From Paenibacillus_AB hodogayensis (lineage in GTDB: Bacteria > Bacillota > Bacilli > Paenibacillales > NBRC-103111), in the NCBI RefSeq assembly GCF_039536325.1, contig NZ_BAAAYO010000010.1, positions 806,001-870,000 of the forward strand: DNA of 64,000 bases, in the 5' to 3' direction. The notes under the pieces are model-generated. The model was not told where the DNA came from. It saw only the letters and a list, made by a program, of their open reading frames with translations, and ran no database searches. Every line of letters begins with the position of its first letter. The stretch's first letter is position 1. Shown in pieces: positions 44,816 through 53,930 of this stretch. The translations under genes were made by a program, and so were the position numbers.

Positions 44816-47172
44816 CGGGTCGACCTCCTTATCCGAATTTCCAGCGGATTGCACTTCTGCTCGTCTTCCGCCACCGTCAGGCGAATCGTTCGCCGTTCGG
44901 GATCATAAATCCAGCCCTCCGGCGCGGGACAGCCGGCATCGCCGTCGAAGCGATCCGCTTCCGAATTCGCCAGTTGCGGCAGTTCCTCTCCGCCCATGGT
45001 TACATGTGCCGGTTGCTCCTCTGAATCGATAACGAGATTGTAGCTTCGGCTTTCCGGCATGCCTTTATAGGAGCCCGCCCGAACACCGATATGGATAGCG
45101 AGGTCTTCCTCCCGCTCGCGACATACGAACGATGTCGTCGCGATCTTGCCTTCCTCGTATGCAAAGGTCGTCCCGTCGTCCTCATAAAGCGTAAATTCGC
45201 TGTCTCCGCACGGATAAACGCGCAAGCCGAGACGCTCAACGGATTTCTCGCCTACATAATCCATCTCCGGCCACGTCGGAATAATCGCGCCCGCGCGGAC
45301 GAACAGCGGTCCTCCCGCATATGCGGGCACGTCGCAGGCGATATTCGCCGGACCGACAACCCGTTTGCCGGTCCAATAGTCGATCCACTCTCCTTCCGGC
45401 AAATAAACTTGATCGGTAAAGGCGGCGACCAGAAAAAAATCCCCGAGCATATATTGGTGCAGCAGCTCATCCGAATGCGGATCGTCGGGAAAAGCGACCG
45501 GCATCGCCCGGACGATCGGCATACCGGAGCGGGCGGCGACATGCGCTGTGGCATATATATACGGCAGCAGACGGTAGCGCAGCTTCGCGTACATCTTGAA
45601 CATGGCCAGCATGCCTTTGTCAAGCAGCCATGGGTGGCGCCAATACGCCCAGCTATTCACCTGCGACCATGGCTGCAGAAATCCGAAATGGAGCCCGGCC
45701 GGAGTAAATACGTCCATATCGCAGCTCGTGTTCGCGTGACCGGACAGCCCGTGATTGAGCAGAGACACTAGCGGCTTCGGTCCTCCGCCGGTATCGCCCG
45801 CCCAGGTGGCCGCATATTGCTGGATGCCCGCGTACCCGCCCGCCGTATAAATCATCGGCCTGCGTCCGGCTTGCTCCCTGAAGCCCTGGTACATTTGCTT
45901 CGCTAGCAGCAGCGGATACAGATTATGCATCTCTTCATCGCTCATCCCGTTGCCCCACAGCCGGTCAGGGTGGTCGAGAACTTGTTTGGCTCCATCCAGC
46001 TTGAACGCGGAAACGCCCTGTCTCACAAACTTGTTCAAATGCGTATACCACGCCTCGCTTCGTTTCGTGATCCCATCCATATATACCGGGTATTGGAGTG
46101 CCGTATCTTGTTCATAATCGTCCGGATGCGCGCCTTGTAATCCGGCCCCCTCGCCGCCTGAAACGGTAGTAACGCTTGTTGTTTCCTCATTCGTTTGAAT
46201 TAGCCGTTCTTCATGCAAACTAAGGTCGTAATCGGCGCACAGCCATAAACTTAATTTAAAGCCAAGCCGTTCCAAGGCGCCGAAAAAAGTGGCAGGCCCT
46301 CCGTCCGGCAACCATTTCGGAATGGCAAACCGCTCCGGATGCCAGTTTTTGTTCACCGAATAATCGTAATGCTTTTCCATCCAGCCCGGCTCCAGCCCAA
46401 TCAAATCGCATGGGATGCCTTCCCGGCGAAAGTTCAGCGCATCGTCGATCATTTCGCGAGCATTTGCCTGCTCATTGCATACGAATGTAAGGCCGTATGA
46501 CCAGATCGGGAGAAGCTGAGGCTTGCCGGCGACGGATGTGTAGCTTTGCAACAGATCGGCAAGCGTTTCACCCGCGAATAAGTAATAGTCCAATTCGCCG
46601 CGACGCCCCCAAAATCGCAGCCGGTCGGGCTTAGCGCTCCCGATATCTACGGCATGTCTCCAAGTCGTGTTGATGAGAAGCCCCCAGCCTTTGCTGCTCA
46701 TCAGAAATGGAATCGGAGCGTAAGCTTTCACATTCGCTACCCACATGTTAGCCCGATGACCGCGCTTTTGAATACGTTCCCTCGTTTCGTCGCCGAGCCC
46801 GTACAACCGTTCCTCATCAGCTAGCTGGAACTCTGCGCCGAACCCGCGCTGCGGGTTCGACCACGGTGGTATTGCGTGACTTGTCAGCAGCTCCCCTTGG
46901 ACATTCGTAAGTTCGATGCGGCCGCTGCTTTTCTCTACCCGAAGCTGTGCCCGTTCCGTACGAATGATCCATACGTGCTCTTGATCGTCTACCGAACAAA
47001 CGGCAGCCTTTTGCCGGTTGTCCAATATTCCGTAACGGATCAGCGCCGGCTCGCGGAAATCGCCCGCTGCGCTTATGCGGATGCGGAATGTATCCGGCGC
47101 GATAACTTGAATTCGCATCTGCTCGCCGTTTTGCAGCGATAGATGAATCTGATTTTTTTCCACAGTGTGCAC
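44812..47172 (-). CDS. GH31 family glycoside hydrolase (catalytic residues intact)
   Basis: 786 aa, ATG at 47172, no signal peptide, so cytoplasmic. All GH31 parts are present: the N-terminal beta domain with YGLGDETRERIQKRGHRANM, the barrel with CDLIGLEPGWMEK, nucleophile Asp393 in AFKLDGAKQVLD and acid/base Asp460 in QYAATWAGDTGGG, 67 residues apart. The distal beta domains include YLPEGEWIDYWTG and LYEDDGTTFAYEEG. Family members cleave alpha-glucosides, alpha-xylosides, alpha-galactosides and others; specificity cannot be read here. It is the closest relative in the window of the two GH31-AraC fusions and probably their catalytic ancestor type. It starts 11 bases after the SBP pseudogene. 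Confidence 0.94.
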   Translation of the reverse strand: MHTVEKNQIHLSLQNGEQMRIQVIAPDTFRIRISAAGDFREPALIRYGILDNRQKAAVCSVDDQEHVWIIRTERAQLRVEKSSGRIELTNVQGELLTSHAIPPWSNPQRGFGAEFQLADEERLYGLGDETRERIQKRGHRANMWVANVKAYAPIPFLMSSKGWGLLINTTWRHAVDIGSAKPDRLRFWGRRGELDYYLFAGETLADLLQSYTSVAGKPQLLPIWSYGLTFVCNEQANAREMIDDALNFRREGIPCDLIGLEPGWMEKHYDYSVNKNWHPERFAIPKWLPDGGPATFFGALERLGFKLSLWLCADYDLSLHEERLIQTNEETTSVTTVSGGEGAGLQGAHPDDYEQDTALQYPVYMDGITKRSEAWYTHLNKFVRQGVSAFKLDGAKQVLDHPDRLWGNGMSDEEMHNLYPLLLAKQMYQGFREQAGRRPMIYTAGGYAGIQQYAATWAGDTGGGPKPLVSLLNHGLSGHANTSCDMDVFTPAGLHFGFLQPWSQVNSWAYWRHPWLLDKGMLAMFKMYAKLRYRLLPYIYATAHVAARSGMPIVRAMPVAFPDDPHSDELLHQYMLGDFFLVAAFTDQVYLPEGEWIDYWTGKRVVGPANIACDVPAYAGGPLFVRAGAIIPTWPEMDYVGEKSVERLGLRVYPCGDSEFTLYEDDGTTFAYEEGKIATTSFVCREREEDLAIHIGVRAGSYKGMPESRSYNLVIDSEEQPAHVTMGGEELPQLANSEADRFDGDAGCPAPEGWIYDPERRTIRLTVAEDEQKCNPLEIRIRRSTR

Positions 47173-47183
47173 CTTTCCAGTAC

Positions 47184-47916
47184 TTATTTCGGCTTCGCCG
47201 TCTGAATTTTTTGATTGGCCGTTTCTTCGGCATCGCGAAACGCTGTATTCAGATCTTTCACACCGGTAATCGTTGCAATGACCGCATTGTAAAATTCGGT
47301 CGTCGCGATGCTGTTATATCTCGTTACTGCGCTCGCAGGACCGTATTTTTGGGGCAGCATCGCTGAGGACCGACCGACGGCGCATCTTTAAAGACCGGAA
47401 ACGTAGCGATATCAAAGTTCATTCCTTCCAGTTGGGCGGCATGCGTACCGGTGATTTCGAGGAACATGGCCGTATTACGGTCTTTGGCGATTTGCTTGGC
47501 CATATTAACCGTCGTCGGCTCCAGTGTGCTCAGATCATAGTCATATTTTTTAATCAGCGGGGAAATATCGTACTCCATTTTCGGATCCAGCAGCGTAGGC
47601 GGCGTCGCTCCGATCGAGAAAAACATAATGTCGATTTTCTGGCCTGCCGCAATCAGTTCGGTAATGCTTGTTCCCGGCTTCGAACCACCGACGATAAACT
47701 TGGGAGTGATATAGGGGAATTTTTTCTTGAGCGGTTCCCCCATCATCTTTTTTAATCCGTCTTCATCCCAATCGTTTATAAACGGATATTAAATGACAAG
47801 CTCGATCGGCTCCTGCGGCGGCTCGTTCGGCCCGTTTGTGCATCCCGCAAGCATTCCCACTGTCAGCACTGTCGCCGCTAATGCCACCGCGCTTTTTTCA
47901 CCTTGCTGTTGACCAT
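47184..47916 (-). pseudogene. Solute-binding lipoprotein pseudogene, second module
   Basis: A sister of the SBP at 37220, beginning with the same leader (MVNSKVKK, then a frameshift into LTVGMLAGC). Damage seen: a frameshift near codon 8; a TAT to TAA stop in ELVIYYP; a deletion joining MAKQIAK to DRNTAMF (about 130 codons lost); and a second deletion joining DAPSVGPQ to MLPQKYG with a shift. The C-terminus IQTAKPK and the stop are kept. The promoter region and ribosome binding site remain, so the locus may still drive the downstream GH31. Confidence 0.9.
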
Positions 47917-47953
47917 TGCTTTCTCTCCCTTCGCCGATTTACAATCATTCTAT

Positions 47954-47969
47954 ATGAAACCGCATTCAG
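47954..47969. promoter_or_regulatory. cre-like (CcpA) site, second module
   Basis: ATGAAACCGCATTCAG fits the cre consensus at 14 of 16 positions. It is placed like the site at 38612. Confidence 0.45.
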
Positions 47970-47979
47970 AACGTAGGAA

Positions 47980-47997
47980 GATCGATTGCAATCGATC
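47980..47997. promoter_or_regulatory. Perfect 18-bp palindrome in the second divergent region
   Basis: GATCGATTGCAATCGATC is its own reverse complement and lies 66 bases before the second fusion gene. The first module has the near-identical site at 38638. Retention in both suggests an operator. Confidence 0.55.
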
Positions 47998-48045
47998 GCC
48001 TAGTTATGACAATTTCTCTATTAGCTGACAAGGAGGCCGTGCAAC

Positions 48046-51000
48046 TTGGACGAATACGCTCATTCAACCGTAATTCCAATCGCAAGCGGCGGCTTTATGC
48101 GCGTGGAAGCCGTATCTCCTTATACGTTTCGCATTCGTATGAGAGAAACGAACGACTTTCCGGAATCCGCGCTCGAACGATACGGTATCATCCGCAGTCG
48201 GCACTTGTGCGATGTCATAACGGATAATGACGGTTCCCGCATCACGCTGAGCACTGCAAAAGCAATGCTCCGTGTCGAGGCTGCAAGTGGAATGCTTTCT
48301 TTGTACAAGGAGTCCGGCGAGCTTCTGACCAATCACGCTGCACCGTCCCGGTATGGGGCCGGAACAGGGTTTGCGGTCCATTTCTCGATGACGGACGGCG
48401 AGAAATGGTACGGGCTGGGGGATGAGTCGAGAGAGCGCCTTCAACACCGCGGACATCGCGTGAGCATGTGGGTGGAGAATGTGAAGCGTTACGCTCCCGT
48501 TCCGCTTTTGATGAGCAGCAAAGGCTGGGGGCTTCTGGTCAATACGACATGGAAGCATGAAATCGATATCGGTTGCACGCAGCCCGATCGGCTGACGTTC
48601 GAAGGACTAGGCGGGGAACTGGACTACTTTGTTTTTGTCGGCGATAGTTTGGAGCAACTGCTGGACCGCTACACGGACGTGACCGGAAAACCGGTATTGC
48701 TGCCCATTTGGGCGTACGGCTTGACCTACGTATGCCATGAGCAGGTCAACGCCCGCCAGATGGTCGATGACGCCCTCAATTTTCGCCGCGAAGGCATTCC
48801 TTGCGACATGATCGGATTGGAGCCGGGATGGATGAAAGAATTTAACGATTTCTCGGCGAACAAGAGCTGGCACCCGGAACGGTTCGGCATTCCCTCTTAT
48901 GCGAAAAAATCCGACACCTTCATCGGAGCGCTGGACAAGCTGGGCTTCAAGCTTAGCTTATGGCTGGGCTGCGATTATGACCTGAGCGTGTATGAAGAGC
49001 GGCAGCTGGCAGGCGCCCGGACCAAGGCAGCAGAGCCGTCGGACCATGAAGCGGATAAGGAGTCCTGGTACGCTCACCTGCGGAAGTTTGTCGAGCAGGG
49101 CGTCTCGGCCTTCAAGCTGAGCGGAGCTTACCAAGCGATCCCACAGCCCGGACGCCGATGGGGCAACGGCATGGATGACGAAGAGATGCACAACCTGTAT
49201 CCGCTTATGCTGGCCAAGCAGATGCATTTGGGCTTTAAGGAGCAGACCGGTCTTAGGTCGATGATCTACACCGTGTCCGGGTTTACCGGCATGCAGCAAT
49301 TTGCCGCAACATGGTCCGGAAACTCCGAACAAGAGCCGGGGCTCGTTTCCCTGCTGAACCACGGCATGTCGGGTCACGTCCATACGACCACGGATATGGA
49401 TGTCTCGACTCCCGAAGGCATTCATTTCGGATTTTTACAGCCATGGTCGCAGTTGAACAGTTGGGCTTATTGGCGTCATCCGTGCCTGCTGGAACATGAC
49501 CTGCTGCAAACGTTCAAGACATACGCCAAGCTGCGCTACCGGCTGCTGCCGTATATTTACTCGGCGGCCCACTGTGCCGCTCGCACCGGAATGCCTATCG
49601 TCCGCGCTATGCCTCTGGCTTATCCCGCCGACTCGCGATCGGACGGACTGCTCCATCAATACATGCTGGGAGACTACTTGCTAACAGCCGCGTTGACGAA
49701 TCGGATTTATTTGCCCGAGGGCGTCTGGTTCGATTATTGGACGGGCAAACGGCATACGGGACCGCTGGAAATGGAGTATGCCGTGACAGCCCCGGCTGGC
49801 GGTCCGTTGTTCGTGCGTGGAGGAGCTATTATTCCGGTCTGGCCGGAGGTGACGCATATCGGAGCCAAGCAGCCGGAAAAACTCGGCCTGCATGTTTATC
49901 CGCACGGGGAAAGCGAATATACGCTTATCGAGGATGACGGGACGACTTACCGGTATTTGGATCGCGAGGTCGCCGAGACGGCCATCTCTTGCCGGGCGAC
50001 GGAGAAATGGACTCGGATCGCCATCGGCCGGCGGACGGGACAGTATGAGGGGATGCCAGTCAAGCGCAAATACGAGCTGCTTCTTCACGTTCAGGCGAAA
50101 CCGCTGCAGGTCGCCGTCGACGGACGCGTCATCGAGGAAATGGGGCAGCCGCAGGAAAGCGGTATGACGGATGCCGGTTGGCATTTTGACCGGACGTCTT
50201 GGCTCGTCCGCCTGATCGTGGAGGAAAAGACAGATAGACCGGACGGTCTGACGATCGAAGTCCTTTACGATGCTACCCGGCGCAAGAAACCTGAGGAACC
50301 TGCCGGCAACGTCGGCGAAGCGGCGGAACGACCGGACGGGGAAGTTCTAGAGCCGCCCGGAAGAGCGTGGTCCGCCTCCCCCCTGCCGGATCGCGGGCAT
50401 GACGAGCCAAAGCCCGCCTCGCCCGGAGCGAATACATTGTGGGAGGCCGAGCTGGAAATCGGGCTGGAGACCGGGGATCCGGCCAAAGCGTTCACGGCTT
50501 TGGAGCAATGGTGGGTCGAGGAGATGGAACGCCATTCGGACACGGAGGAAGCGCGCGTAAACCTGCTCATCCTTTACGGTTTGTTCGTGCGCATTTGCAA
50601 CCGCCAAGGTTGGACGATTCAGACGGTGCTCGGCGGGGATTACGACGCTTTTCGCAACATGCAGGCTCTGTCCGGGAGCGAGCATGCTTATAGCCTCATG
50701 CGGGGAGCCGTGCAGCGCTTCGTCGACTACAGACGATATTCCAAAAAAGCGAACGTCCATCCGCTGATCAAGCAAGTGTCCGGCATTGTCGAAAAGGAGA
50801 TCGACGGCGAGCTTGCGCTGCAAACGATGGCCGAACGGCTGCATGTCAATTCGTCCCATCTGAGCCGATTGTTCAAACAGGAGATCGGCAAGACGTTCAC
50901 CGATTACGTGCTATCCAGAAAGATGGAACGGGCCAAAGCGGTTCTCGTCGCCGGCAGCACCGTCTCGGAGGCGGCCTTACGCCTCGGCTACAAGGATACG

Positions 51001-51063
51001 AGCCATTTCATCCGCGTGTTTCGCAAATATTGGGGTGTGACTCCCGGCGAGCTGAAACATTGA
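48046..51063 (+). CDS. GH31-like pseudoenzyme fused to AraC-type DNA-binding domain, copy 2
   Basis: 1005 aa from TTG 48046, nine bases after AGGAGG. It is collinear with copy 1: GH31-like unit, variable linker (about 745-800), helical region, AraC HTH pair (MAERLHVNSSHLSRLFKQEI, LRLGYKDTSHFIRVFRKYWG). The nucleophile motif is FKLSGAY (Ser359) and the acid/base motif TWSGN (Asn426): the same nucleophile loss, and a different acid/base substitution from copy 1. Other barrel features such as GLEPGWM and SWAYWRHP stay conserved, arguing for a folded, ligand-binding domain. Cytoplasmic. It faces the SBP pseudogene - GH31 - Gfo/Idh operon. Confidence 0.93.
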   Translation: MDEYAHSTVIPIASGGFMRVEAVSPYTFRIRMRETNDFPESALERYGIIRSRHLCDVITDNDGSRITLSTAKAMLRVEAASGMLSLYKESGELLTNHAAPSRYGAGTGFAVHFSMTDGEKWYGLGDESRERLQHRGHRVSMWVENVKRYAPVPLLMSSKGWGLLVNTTWKHEIDIGCTQPDRLTFEGLGGELDYFVFVGDSLEQLLDRYTDVTGKPVLLPIWAYGLTYVCHEQVNARQMVDDALNFRREGIPCDMIGLEPGWMKEFNDFSANKSWHPERFGIPSYAKKSDTFIGALDKLGFKLSLWLGCDYDLSVYEERQLAGARTKAAEPSDHEADKESWYAHLRKFVEQGVSAFKLSGAYQAIPQPGRRWGNGMDDEEMHNLYPLMLAKQMHLGFKEQTGLRSMIYTVSGFTGMQQFAATWSGNSEQEPGLVSLLNHGMSGHVHTTTDMDVSTPEGIHFGFLQPWSQLNSWAYWRHPCLLEHDLLQTFKTYAKLRYRLLPYIYSAAHCAARTGMPIVRAMPLAYPADSRSDGLLHQYMLGDYLLTAALTNRIYLPEGVWFDYWTGKRHTGPLEMEYAVTAPAGGPLFVRGGAIIPVWPEVTHIGAKQPEKLGLHVYPHGESEYTLIEDDGTTYRYLDREVAETAISCRATEKWTRIAIGRRTGQYEGMPVKRKYELLLHVQAKPLQVAVDGRVIEEMGQPQESGMTDAGWHFDRTSWLVRLIVEEKTDRPDGLTIEVLYDATRRKKPEEPAGNVGEAAERPDGEVLEPPGRAWSASPLPDRGHDEPKPASPGANTLWEAELEIGLETGDPAKAFTALEQWWVEEMERHSDTEEARVNLLILYGLFVRICNRQGWTIQTVLGGDYDAFRNMQALSGSEHAYSLMRGAVQRFVDYRRYSKKANVHPLIKQVSGIVEKEIDGELALQTMAERLHVNSSHLSRLFKQEIGKTFTDYVLSRKMERAKAVLVAGSTVSEAALRLGYKDTSHFIRVFRKYWGVTPGELKH

Positions 51064-51102
51064 CGGCGGCCACAAGCCGCGCGAAAGCCGCATAGCGGCT
51101 TC

Positions 51103-51201
51103 ATGCTCGGAAAGGACATCAAGTACACCTTGATGCCGGGCGACGAATTGGTTGTCTCGTACTCCGCCTTGCCTGAAATGTTTGTAATCCCGATGGGCTG
51201 A
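51103..51201 (+). other. 32-residue open frame after the second fusion gene, possible gene remnant
   Basis: The frame (YTLMPGDELVVSYSALPEMF in its middle) reads like the beta-strand end of a larger protein, and it has no ribosome binding site. It starts inside a small hairpin (AAGCCGC/GCGGCTT, about 51085-51101). It could be the tail of a deleted gene. The wider stretch 51064-51768 holds only this, a weak terminator and an intron-like fragment. Confidence 0.3.
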
Positions 51202-51235
51202 AAAATAGCGTGAAACGTTGCTCCGCCGAGTATGC

Positions 51236-51262
51236 GGGCGCACGGGTTCGCGCTTTTTTTTA
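51236..51262 (+). terminator. Possible terminator
   Basis: A short GCGC/GCGC stem is followed by eight T residues. The stem is weak, so it is uncertain. Further on, TGCGCCCGGCT and AGCCGGGCGCA (about 51419-51463) make another stable hairpin without a T-run. Confidence 0.4.
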
Positions 51263-51479
51263 TAAATAATTTCACTATAGTTTTATGCCACTGTCTGACG
51301 AAACAGCAAGATCCGAATACGGCCGCCGGAGTATTAATCACCTGCAGCCGTATCGACCTGCCCCCGTCTACAGGTTATAAAAATACCGGCTCCGTCATGG
51401 ACGGATGAGCATTGCTGACTGCGCCCGGCTTTCCGGATGTCCCTCTGCAGCCGGGCGCACCTACACTTGTGCTAGAGTA

Positions 51480-51540
51480 AAGGGCAGAAAATTCTGCCCC
51501 TCCCCATCAAACCGTACGTGAGGTTTTCTAGAGCGTGTCT
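51480..51540 (-). mobile_element. Possible group II intron fragment
   Basis: Read on the minus strand, CCTCACGTACGGTTTGATGG followed by a G-rich run, a GGGCAGAA/TTCTGCCC hairpin and CTTTACTCTA resembles the structured segment next to the reverse transcriptase gene in bacterial group II introns. No reverse transcriptase or domain V was found. Confidence 0.4.
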
Positions 51541-51768
51541 TCCAACCTAATTGAGCCACGCAAAAAAATCACGAATTGTCTATTAATGAAATATACTTTT
51601 AAAATTAAATTCGACAAAATAGGATATTAACGCTGCACACTGTTTTTGGCTAAACCTATATGCAAAATCAATCCACCGCTGCTTAACCGATCGCACATAA
51701 CAGCCCGCTTTTCCCGGCACTCCCCTCCTCTTCCTTTAATGCCACCCGACAATTTCCCCGCAAAGCAG

Positions 51769-51795
51769 GGAACCCTTTTCCCGAAGCGCTCGTCC
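51769..51795 (+). promoter_or_regulatory. ECF-type promoter of the sigma operon
   Basis: GGAACC (51769-51774), 16 bases, then CGTCC (51791-51795) matches the classical ECF pattern GGAAC-N16/17-CGTC. The start would be near 51802, just before the ribosome binding site. It suggests that the sigma factor transcribes its own operon. Confidence 0.65.
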
Positions 51796-51817
51796 AATTG
51801 ATCGAGGTGAACAAAAA

Positions 51818-52360
51818 GTGGGTTTGGACTATTTGGGCACGCTGTCCGACAGCACGGACAAAAACATCATCCTGAGGGATCTTATGGAGCGCTACGGCAA
51901 CGATGTGTGGAACTATGCCTTCTTCCTGACGAGTCGTTTCGATCAGGCGGACGACATTTACCAGGACGTCTTCCTCAAGGTATACCGCAGCATGTTCTCC
52001 TTCCGCGGGGAATCGAGCGTCAAAACATGGCTGCTCGCGATCACGCGCAACGTCGCCAAAGACCACCGCAAATCGGCATGGGCCCGCCGAGTGCTTCTGA
52101 TGGCGACGATCCGCAGGTCGGAAACGGCTTCTTCGACGGAAAAGGAAGTGCTGAGCCGGATGGTCAACGGCGACATCTGGAAAGCCGTGATGGATTTGCC
52201 CGAGAAGCTGCGGGAAGCGCTGCTCTTATACGCCCATCACCAGTTGACCGTTCCCGAGATCGCCTCCATGCTCAACCTTTCGCAGGGTACCGTCAAGTCG
52301 CGCTTGCACCGGGCGCGGGCGAAGGTCCCCGTTCTTTTGAAGGAACAATTGTTCGACTGA
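51818..52360 (+). CDS. ECF-type RNA polymerase sigma factor
   Basis: 180 aa, GTG at 51818 with GAGGTGA upstream. Region 2 is clear: MERYGNDVWNYAFFLTSRFD, QADDIYQDVFLKVYR and FRGESSVKTWLLAITRNVAK. Region 4 follows: LPEKLREALLLYAHHQLTVP and EIASMLNLSQGTVKSRLHRA. There are no regions 1 or 3, as usual for ECF sigma factors. It is followed after 33 bases by a membrane protein with an extracytoplasmic SBP domain that probably acts as its anti-sigma factor. An ECF promoter lies in front, so autoregulation is likely. Confidence 0.93.
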   Translation: MGLDYLGTLSDSTDKNIILRDLMERYGNDVWNYAFFLTSRFDQADDIYQDVFLKVYRSMFSFRGESSVKTWLLAITRNVAKDHRKSAWARRVLLMATIRRSETASSTEKEVLSRMVNGDIWKAVMDLPEKLREALLLYAHHQLTVPEIASMLNLSQGTVKSRLHRARAKVPVLLKEQLFD

Positions 52361-52393
52361 TCTGCGAGGACCGACAGCGAGGAGGCGATACCT

Positions 52394-53905
52394 TTGAGAC
52401 CGATACGTTCGGATTGGGAAAAAGAACTGCGGCACTTCCCCTTGAATCCGCAAGGAGTGCCGGCCAAATTGAAGCAAAGCGTGGAGGAGCGAATCGCATT
52501 GGAAGCGACACATAGACGCGGCAAAGGCAAGGCATGGGTGGCGGCAGCCGTTCTACTGCTGGTAAGCGCCGTTCTCTTTGTCCAGCGGGAGCCGATTTTG
52601 AGCTTCTTCAGGCAAGAGGTTGACAGCGACCCGTTTGACGTCAAGACGGAACGATCGCTTAAGGTGCAATGGTACGACGGCATGTCGTTCATGAGCCGTT
52701 ACGGCAGCGCTTTTATTATCCAATACCCGAATATGGATATCGAGACGGTCAATTCGCCGCCTTACGATCCGCAGAAGGACCGGATCGCCCAATACGAGGA
52801 CATGATTGCCCGCGACAAGCCCGACCTTGTCTATTTGCCGGTCGACATTTACCGGGAGCTGGCCGCCAAAGGAACGCTGCTTTCGCTTAAGCCGCTGATA
52901 GACAAGGACAAATACGCCCTGTCGGGCTTCAACGACGGCATCGTGGACTCGATCAGGGCGATGGGCGGCGGAACGTTGTACGGCCTGGCCCCGAACTTCT
53001 CGGCCAACGCCTTGTATTACAACAAAACGATATTTGACCGGTTCGGCGTCCCGTATCCGACCGACAAGATGAGCTGGGACGAGCTGTTCCGGCTGGCGCA
53101 GCGCATTCCCGCCGATGGAGAAGGAGACAACCGGGTATACGGCCTTTCCCTTTATATGGCCTCGCCTTTCGGAGCTGCCGACGCCGCTTCCCGGACGCTC
53201 GGGCTCGGCTTGACGAACGAGGACGGAAGCAAGATGACGGTTCATACCGAGTCATGGCGAAGCATATGGCAGTTCGTGACGGACGGAGTCCGAAAAGGCT
53301 GGCTGTACGAAGAGAAGCCGAGAACCGGCTCCATTTCGGGCATCGATTTCTACAAGCGCAATCCGTTTATGACCGGGAATGCAGCCATGATGGTGACGAA
53401 TTCCTCGATGGCAAGTGAATTGATCGAAGCGAAGAAGCGGTACAACCTGGCCGAATTTGCTTGGGATATCGCAACGGAGCCGGTGAACCCGGCCAATCCG
53501 GACGTGTCGGCGTCAATTTCATTTGACGGCATCTACGCCATACCCGCACAGGCGGCCCATGCGAGAGACGCTTGGGAGCTGATCAAGCTGATTCACAGCG
53601 AATCGATGACGAAAAAGGTAGCCCTTCAAATGGCGGGAATCGGTCTCAGCACGCGCAAAACGACCGCCAAGTCGACGAATTCGTACCGCATCGAAGCGTT
53701 TACGATGCTTCGGCCGGATACGGAGGCCGCCGCCCGGGCGAATCCGATCTATACGAACGAGCTGTACAACGCTATGTCCGCAGCCGTCACCGAAGAGATT
53801 AAGGCGGCCGCATCCGGCGCGAAAAGCTTGGACCAGGCGATTGAGGCGATTCAGCAGCGTGGACAATGGGTGCTCGATCAGAAGAAAGCCGCTGCAAAAC
53901 CGTGA
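52394..53905 (+). CDS. Putative membrane anti-sigma factor with extracytoplasmic solute-binding domain
   Basis: 503 aa from TTG 52394 (GAGGAGG upstream). Residues 1-46 are a charged cytoplasmic segment (DWEKELRHFPLNPQG, then an amphipathic helix) of the size of small anti-sigma domains. Residues 47-64 (AWVAAAVLLLVSAVLFVQ) form one membrane helix. There is no lipobox. From about residue 88 the rest is a complete carbohydrate-type SBP: LYGLAPNFSANALYYNKTIF, FGVPYPTDKMSWDELFRLAQ. Topology should be N-in, C-out. Placement right after the ECF gene points to ligand-controlled sigma release, similar in logic to RsgI proteins with carbohydrate-binding modules. The anti-sigma role is inferred from context and topology, not from a known motif. 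Confidence 0.82.
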   Translation: MRPIRSDWEKELRHFPLNPQGVPAKLKQSVEERIALEATHRRGKGKAWVAAAVLLLVSAVLFVQREPILSFFRQEVDSDPFDVKTERSLKVQWYDGMSFMSRYGSAFIIQYPNMDIETVNSPPYDPQKDRIAQYEDMIARDKPDLVYLPVDIYRELAAKGTLLSLKPLIDKDKYALSGFNDGIVDSIRAMGGGTLYGLAPNFSANALYYNKTIFDRFGVPYPTDKMSWDELFRLAQRIPADGEGDNRVYGLSLYMASPFGAADAASRTLGLGLTNEDGSKMTVHTESWRSIWQFVTDGVRKGWLYEEKPRTGSISGIDFYKRNPFMTGNAAMMVTNSSMASELIEAKKRYNLAEFAWDIATEPVNPANPDVSASISFDGIYAIPAQAAHARDAWELIKLIHSESMTKKVALQMAGIGLSTRKTTAKSTNSYRIEAFTMLRPDTEAAARANPIYTNELYNAMSAAVTEEIKAAASGAKSLDQAIEAIQQRGQWVLDQKKAAAKP

Positions 53906-53930
53906 ACGGGATGGAGGCTGAACATTAGAA

